From Verpa conica (lineage: Eukaryota; Ascomycota; Pezizomycetes; Pezizales; Morchellaceae), in the NCBI GenBank assembly GCA_033030425.1, contig JAUFSD010000025.1:62001-126000 (forward strand): a DNA stretch of 64,000 nt. Reading direction: 5' to 3'. Below the pieces are notes generated by a model. It made no database searches and had not been told where the DNA came from. It worked only from the letters and a program-made list of their open reading frames with translations. Made by a program: the position numbers and the translations under genes. Shown piece by piece: positions 57,061 through 64,000 of this stretch (its first letter is position 1; every line of letters starts with the position of its first letter).

Positions 57061-57180
57061 TGTTTGAATCGCTGGTGTAAAACCATTACTGCCACAATAA
57101 CACCCTCGTGTCGCTATTTATGACTAATTAATTTATTCATACCTTCGTGTCGCAAGGGGCTACTTCTCATTCCTGGGTTT

Positions 57181-57426
57181 ATGAAGTATCTATGGAAAAC
57201 GTTTGGGATTGCCGATATTGCTGCCGGGGGTGTCCTGAGGTTCTTTCTCAGTGCTCGGGAGGTTCGCAAACCAATACTCTATGCTTTGTTGCTTGGTCAT
57301 CCGAATGGATTGGAAGAATGCCGCAATTGGTCAGTGACACTAGCCCGCGGGTGCTTCATATATTTATGGTCAATCTATTCATTCACTGGCCCGCGGGTGG
57401 AAATTATGAGTAGCACAGTCGAGTAG
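57181..57426 (+). CDS. possible small membrane-protein frame (81 aa)
   Basis: ATG-led frame with alternating hydrophobic and charged segments (GIADIAAGGVLRFFL, REVRKPILYALLLGHPNG, GCFIYLWSIYSF). It could be an exon of a larger decayed membrane-protein gene, because a similar hydrophobic frame without a clear start lies at about 57960-58140. No family is recognised, and chance is possible. Confidence 0.2.
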   Translation: MKYLWKTFGIADIAAGGVLRFFLSAREVRKPILYALLLGHPNGLEECRNWSVTLARGCFIYLWSIYSFTGPRVEIMSSTVE

Positions 57427-59034
57427 TTCCAATCGATCGGGTACGCCTGAGGCTCTTAGTAGAGCTATTAATAATGTGTAATGGAATGACGATCAGTGAG
57501 ATAGTGATACTATTAAGTCTTACCGATCCCTATAGGGTCTTAGAAGTCACAGGTAGATCGCTTCTTTCTTTTTTCTCCTTTCCCCTTTACCCTTGGAGTT
57601 TAATTTTTGTAATTATTACCGCCTGAGTTTCCCGACATTCCCACCTTACCGGGTGGTTTTATAAGACTAGATGTAGTTGTGGGCACACTGCCAAGGATCA
57701 TTTATAGTGGAACTTGGCTATACCGTTAGCGATGGCCATTGAATTCTTATTTGGGGACTGCAGATAATGGTATTCGAGATGACACCCCTCGCCAGACTAG
57801 GGCGATCTTCGTCAAGGAGGGCGTCGCATGCCCCCCACAAAGTAGCCAATCAAAGTCCGCTAGACCCTTTGCCTCATAGCTCTTCACTTCGTGAGGAGCA
57901 TATGTGATCGATATTTAATAACTCTATTTGATATAGGGACTGAACTGCTGGGTCTATAATGGAGTGTGCATGCTTAGTCTCTTTCTAACCCCTATCTTTG
58001 GTGCGAGCTTGGGCCAGCTCTTTTTTCAGGCGTACCCAACCCGGAGGGAAATTGATGCTTATGTTTGTATAGAGCTACCACACATACTCAAGTACCTTGG
58101 GGGATTTTCAGGGTACTTTACTTCGTATCTTTGGGGTTAGAAATCCCTCCGAGCCTTCCCCAATCCTCCGAACACATGAGGACAAACACTAATGTCAATA
58201 ATTTCTGTTGATATCGTATTATCGTACGTCTGCCTCTGAGCGGTTGTATAGTAGAAGTGAATAGAAACTAACCAGCCGTGGCGCATATATTTTGCGGTCT
58301 CTTGGATACCCGTGTACTCTAAAATACTTGACCAGTATTCAGTCAAGGTTATATACTGTCATAGCGCCATATAGTTATTCTGTTTTAGAGATCCTAACCT
58401 CCGGAGCCCCTGAAATCATAAACCATCATGATCAGCGTATATCAGCAAGGTCTTATGACCAAGAAGAAGGTTGTTTCCATTATCGAGGGCTATTTTCAGG
58501 TTTGATAGTCGATAGTCGAGTCGGCAAACTTGTGTTAACGTAGATTAAAGTATATAGGTACGGTTGCAGCCCTCTATATATTTGAAACAGGCCCCCAGCG
58601 CTCGGTACGCCGCATCCGAAGGCCGGGACCGCTCCCATGTCTGAACCTGGGAATAACACTCTATTCTGGAGATGTTTACCGCATTCTTCTGGTCTTGTAT
58701 TCTATACCCTAGCTCTTATGGGGACTTTTTCTCTCTCTCCCAGTCGAAGCTTGGAGGTGCACGTACTTCTTGGGTGATTCGTGATACAATAGTAGATCGA
58801 GAATCATAATTGGAACTATAAAGTTACGTATACTAATATAACCCCCTTAAAATTGTTCTTCCTATCGTCCCAAGGTCTGTTTTGATTAGACTCCTAAACT
58901 TACCGATATTTCAGGGCTATCATATCACTAACCCGATATTAATACCGATACCTTAATCTGGGTGCGCAGAATACGTATATAGAGCAAACAGAAAAAACCA
59001 CGACTAACTAATACGGATAATTGGGTAATAGAAG

Positions 59035-59097
59035 AATTAATTAGTCGCGCTGCCACAAAAGCTCTATATATTTTATGATTAATTAATCAGTCGCGCT
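59035..59097. repeat. 17-bp direct repeat pair
   Basis: AATTAATTAGTCGCGCT at 59035-59051 and the same with one T-to-C change at 59081-59097. Confidence 0.5.
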
Positions 59098-60903
59098 AAG
59101 ACAGTACTGACCTAAGGACTTACTCATAAGCCACGTAATTCTATCCCTGATGGGTGATCAGTACTTAGATTTTGTGAAGGGGGTTCTGTTTATGTCTTGG
59201 AATAAGCTTTACAGTGTCTTTCGTAATTGAATAGATATATTGGGCGGTGTGTTGTCCGTCCGCTTGTATGCATATGGGGTGGACTGACGTTCTTCGGCTA
59301 TTTCGTCATATCCCTGGGATTGTCGAATTTGGGGCTATATTTTATTGGCTCTGGTGTTTGGCTTTATGTGTGATGGTATATTCTCGCTAGCCTGGGCGGT
59401 TGGTGTTTTAACACAGGTTAAGAATCTGTTGCGTGGGAGTGTCTTTCTAGTTGGTTCACTACTTCTCACTCGTATTGCTCGTATTACCTATTGTGGTAAA
59501 ATAGAGAGGACGAGAGTAGACGCTCCAGCGACTCTAATATGCTTCCTACATATGCCCATACATAGTAGACTTAAAACCTGCTTGTTACCCACACTATACC
59601 TATTCGATACCCATAATACGACACTTATGTTAAGGTGGGCACCTTCCTACATTCACTGCATTTTCTAGAAGGGTAGAAATCAAGTCCTTATATGAACTAA
59701 CGGTTTTATTATATATTACTCGGTGACACCGTATACCTTATTGATGAAGAGTCCTTATAATCATCTTGGCTTACTATATTGTAGGATCTCCGTAAGTCCG
59801 GCCATGTATGACTGTTTAAACCTATCCCTGGATTCAAATTCCATAAGGTAACCTTCACTCTCACAATCCCCTATTTAGCATAAAAAATTTCAACCACTGA
59901 AGTCTCGACAATCGATTCGCAAACTTAATCCGATAACCGAGCCGTTGCCACCCAGTGATCAGCGAGAATAATAAGATTAGGTAAAAAAAGTATGATCTAT
60001 GAGGCCCCCGCCTTGGTGTATCAATCTCGAGGAGGGGCAAAATCCGGAAGACCACAAGACCGAGATATCTCGAAGCCACACACCACTTACCTCGCTTAGA
60101 TGAGGCTCGAGGCTAATAGTAATGCTCAACAGCTGATAGTGACTTGATACATAGCACCCAAGTCTGATTTAGAATGGTTCTATGCCTCGAAGCCAATCTC
60201 ATAATCCCTAAGGCTCGGTAAAGCAAGTCTACAAAGCCGACGGTTGAGCGGAACATACTGGTAAAAAAAGGCATTTCTTCCAACCGAGTTCTTGTCCTTC
60301 AAGTCATTCCTGGTAGGGAGGTGTTGAGGATAACCGGTTCTCAAGTGTTCAACTACTGGTTGTAGTCAAAATTCGTTATAACGCAATTCTAAGAAAACTA
60401 GAACTACAAAGGTAGTTTATTGTTTTGCTAGACTGTGTATAGACTGTATTCATACCTAACCTGTAGTACTTCCCCTAACTGTTCTTGCTGCTCTAGTAAC
60501 TACTGTCAGTACCTAGAAGGCCGGTAATCTTATTCCGAGTAGTTGAACGGTTAGTTCCGTGCACATGGTTGAGACCTGGGTAACAACCAAGTCTCATGCA
60601 AGAATCATAAGGGAACTTGATATATTAATTGTTTGTACAACGGTTTTCATTACTTCTCGTGTCCAAACCAGGCTAAAGGATATAATAATAGCATTTAATT
60701 AAGGTTAAAGCACTTCCCCGCATTAATGCAAGTACCGAGCTATAACCGAATTACCAAACCTGCAAGAAACGGCTGTACCTTTCTTGATTATGTCGACCAT
60801 CAGTAGTATCAGTTTCTCTATTCATCAGAGTCGGTATAGAATAACCCGGACACCGAATCACGGCCGGCCGTCATTCTATGAGGGTTCTCTTTCAATTAGA
60901 GTT

Positions 60904-60909
60904 TATAAA
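60904..60909 (+). promoter_or_regulatory. TATA box of the GH115 gene
   Basis: TATAAA about 85 nt upstream of the chosen ATG. Confidence 0.5.
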
Positions 60910-60993
60910 AACTCATAGAACTCTTGTATTAGGACATCAATTAGCGAGCGAGTGAGCCAGATTACCTCTACACCTCCTACGTCTCTCGAACAA

Positions 60994-63900
60994 ATGCTGA
61001 TAGGGCAAAAGATATGTGCAGCAGCGGTTATAGCTGCATGTGCACTCGCACCAACCCTTTGCCTCGGCCTAGGGGAGCAGCGCTTCGTTGGTTTTAGCCA
61101 ATTGAAGGGAGGAATCAACTTGGTTGATGCTCCTATAGTTATCGATAAAGCAGATTTCAAGGGCGTCCAGATAGCCGCCCAGTCGCTGTCGGACGATTTC
61201 GACAGGGTTACAGGAAAGGCAGCCAAGATTCAATATAGTGCGGCCAATGGGACTCAGGTGAATGCTGCAACGGCGATCATCGTGGGGAGTATTGGTAGCT
61301 CTTCGATTATAAAGGGACTTGTCCAGGCGGGGAAGATCAATGTTACGGATGTCGAGGGTAAGTGGGAGTCGTTTGTTACCGCTGTGGTGGATAAGCCAAT
61401 CGGAGGAATTGGAAAGGCCCTTGTAATTGTTGGCAGCGATAAGAGAGGTGCGATATTTGGTATTTACACACTTTCGGAACAAATTGGCGTCTCACCGTTA
61501 GTATCTCCCCCCCCCCCTCTCTACTTAAATAAAAAAGTTCTAATTTCGGAAAATAAAAATCTAGTTGGTACTGGTGGGCGGATGTTGTTCCACAGAAAAG
61601 AAAAGAGATCTACGCATTACCTATCAGAACCCATCATGGAGAACCCAGCATCAGGTATAGGGGAATATTCATCAACGACGAAGCACCCGCCCTCACATCC
61701 TTTGTCTTGGAGAAGTTCGGCCCAGTCTATAATGTTGAATTCTACAAGCATGTGTTCGAGCTACTTCTACGTATGAAGGTATTTTACACAAATCACTGGG
61801 ATATGTTGTTTGAGCAATTATTTTTCTAATGTAATACCAGGCAAACTATCTTTGGCCTGCAATGTGGCCCGGCTACCCTGAACCAGGGAATAGCTTCTTT
61901 GTGGACGACCCACTGAACCAGGCCACAGCCGACGAATACGGAATTGTCGTTTCAACTTCACACCACGAGCCCATGCAGCGGGCAACAAACGAGTGGCTCA
62001 CCACCGGCCAGGGCTCGTGGGACTGGGGTAGTAATAAAGCAAGGATTTATAACTTTTTTCTACAGGGAGCTCAAAGAGCAAAAGGGTTTGAGAGTTATTT
62101 TACAATGGGAATGAGGGGCGCAGGAGACTCTGGCATCAGTGGATCTAACCCAATTGCTACCTTGACTGATATTATCAGTAGCCAAAGAGCGATTCTACAG
62201 GCAACTCAGGGTAATGGAACTGATATCAAACGTAGGGTTCCTGCCTTCTTCTACATGTGCTTGATTGCTAATGTTTCATAGAGGTTTGGGCACTGTATAA
62301 GGAAGTTCAGGCATACTATGAGGCAGGTCTTCAGGTTCCAGAAGACGTAACGCTCCTATTCGCGGATGATAATTATGGGACGATCCGGAGACTCCCAACG
62401 GAAGCAGAAAGGGAACGCTCTGGTGGAGCAGGAGTAAGTAATTGAAGCCACTAGAATCTTTGGCGTTAGTAAAGATCTGTCATTAACAGTTCAAACAGGT
62501 CTACTTCCACTGCGAGTATGTTGGCTCTCCTAGAAGCTACAAATGGATAAACACAAACTCCCTAGTATGAATCTCATTCTTGATTCACAATGAAATAAAA
62601 CTAAGATTGATGGTAGGGGAAACTATGGCAACAATTTAACACTGCCTGGCTCCGGGGTGCAGACCAAATCTGGGTGATAAACGTCGCCGATATCAAACCC
62701 ATGGAGCTGCCAATTTCATTCATCATGACAATGGCATGGAATTCCAGCTATGTCACTAAGGACTCAATTCCGGATTTCCTAGAAGCCTATGCCGATCGTG
62801 AGTTTGGTTCAAACTATGCAAAGCCCATAGCAGATCTATTACTAGGACACAGCCGTTTGGTAGGATTACGAAGACAGGAAATTATCGAGTACGATACATT
62901 TTCAGATCTTAACTATAACGAAGCGAATAGGGTCCTTGCGGCCTGGAAAACCCTTTCAGACACAGCCTCAGCACTCTACCCAAAGATCCCAGATGCTAGT
63001 AAACCGGCGTTCTTCCAGCTCGTTCTTCACCCGATCAAAGCATCATATACTTTCATGGATATAAAAATATCTCTAGCCAAGAATAGTGCCTACTCAAGGC
63101 AAAGACGTAATTCTGCCAACATATACGCCGAGCATATTCTTAAGAGATTCGATGAAGATTACGATTTGACAGAACAGTACCATTCTCTGCTCAACGGTAA
63201 ATGGAACCACATTATGAGTCAACCGCACTATGGGCTTACCTCTGTCTTTCAAACTCCGGTAAGAGATATGATTTCTGGAATATCATACGTTCAGACCAGA
63301 CAAGACAGCGTGCCTGGAGTTGGACAAATGGGTGTAGGAGTTGAAGGAACCCTCGGTGTCCGCCCAGGTCTTTTCAACGAGGGAAGCGATAAAGCAAAAC
63401 CATCAAGAGGAAACCTAGCCCCAGGTTTCCTACTACCTCCTATCGACCGATATGGAGCCCATCGATACATTGAAGTCTATGCTCGAGGCACACCAAAGAT
63501 CAGCTGGTCCGTAAGAGCGCAATACAGCTGGATCAACCTCAATCCCTCATCCGGAACCCTCACCTCTACAAACCCCGACCAAAGAATCGACATCAGCGTA
63601 AACTGGGACGAAGCACCAGCAGACTTCATCGCCAAGAACGCATTGATATATGTAAACTCCACAATAGGAGACTATGAAGAAGTCCGCCTCCCAGTATATA
63701 ACACCAAAGTCCCCGACGGGTTCCACGGCTTTGTCGAAACCGATGGCCATGTCTCAATAGAAGCTGCACACTTCACCTCGTCTTCAGCCGAACCCTCAGA
63801 CTCCTCTGATCCCCACTACGAGGTCCTCCCATACCTTGGTAGTCGCACAGCATCCGGCGGTGTTGCGCTCTATCCAGTCTCTGCACCAAGTCAGAACCCT

Positions 63901-64000
63901 CCTGATTCGCCGTATCTTGATTACTCGATCTACCTCTTCTCAACGAAGGCGACGGTGAATGTAACGCTGTACTTTACAACTACTCTGGATACAAACCCGG
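60994..64000 (+). CDS. GH115 xylan alpha-1,2-glucuronidase, secreted, 3' end beyond the window
   Basis: Removes (methyl)glucuronic acid side groups from glucuronoxylan. Exons are 60994-61496, 61565-61778, 61841-62231, 62282-62433, 62499-62564 and 62617 to the window end; the five introns are 50-68 nt and all joins keep frame, giving about 903 residues so far against roughly 950-1000 for the family. The ATG at 60994 opens a signal peptide (AAAVIAACALAPTLCL). Family landmarks follow: the GSDKRGAIFGIYTLSEQIGV block, WYWWADV across the first splice, RYRGIFINDEAPAL, LLLRMKANYLWPAMW across the second splice, STSHHEPMQRA, TMGMRGAGDSG, LLFADDNYG, and later WVINVADIKPMELPISF. The last part is the C-terminal beta-rich region (GFHGFVETDGHVSI). 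A C11 run sits in intron 1. Together with AA9 it points to breakdown of plant cell walls. Confidence 0.9.

Larger units (their letters stand above)
54947..60903. other. 6-kb gene-poor interval with coding-like remnants
   Basis: No intact gene is supported. A decayed coding-like region is listed separately (55373-57060), as is a small membrane-protein-like frame (57181-57426). A 17-bp direct repeat pair lies at 59035-59051 and 59081-59097. A telobox-like AACCCTAA lies at 56090-56097. Confidence 0.4.

Overview
The window reads as nuclear DNA of a filamentous ascomycete (Pezizomycotina). The evidence is short GT-AG introns (mostly 48-90 nt, with CTAAC/CTGAC-like branch points), two class I hydrophobin genes, a lytic polysaccharide monooxygenase (AA9) carrying a fungal CBM1, a GH115 alpha-glucuronidase, an HRQ/DUF3445 protein, a fungal ubiquitin-like-domain protein and a family of F-box/ankyrin proteins. 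A saprotrophic or plant-associated member of the Pezizomycetes is plausible, but the class cannot be fixed from sequence reading alone.

Layout. 1-16.1 kb: the 5' end of a minus-strand gene, hydrophobin 1, F-box/ankyrin gene 1, a membrane-anchored chromodomain protein that also carries a retroelement-integrase-like GPY/F segment, a 911-residue charged protein, and F-box/ankyrin gene 2. 16.1-24 kb: an AT-rich gene desert holding a 2.3-kb element with 19-bp perfect terminal inverted repeats and a hairpin-rich core. 24.0-26.3 kb: a four-exon Crinkler-like gene (Cys-rich header, P-loop NTPase, restriction-endonuclease-like C terminus), alone in the desert. 26.3-35 kb: more desert, hydrophobin 2, a frameshifted F-box/ankyrin copy and a secreted Ser/Thr-rich protein. 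35-39.9 kb: gene-poor. 39.9-44.6 kb: a five-exon aldehyde dehydrogenase and the HRQ/DUF3445 protein. 47.6-54.9 kb: F-box/ankyrin gene 4, the AA9-CBM1 monooxygenase and the ubiquitin-like-domain protein. 55-60.9 kb: gene-poor, with a decayed coding-like region. 60.99-64 kb: the GH115 gene, cut off by the window end.

How the genes relate. There is no operon and no clear metabolic gene cluster. Two themes recur. One is secreted or cell-surface proteins for growth on plant material (AA9, GH115, two hydrophobins, a Ser/Thr-rich secreted protein). The other is fast-evolving, repeat-containing or effector-like genes (four F-box/ankyrin copies, one of them broken, and the Crinkler-like gene) scattered among AT-rich, transposon-marked deserts. 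Splice structures were assembled by hand from reading frame, splice signals and family motifs; no transcript data were available.
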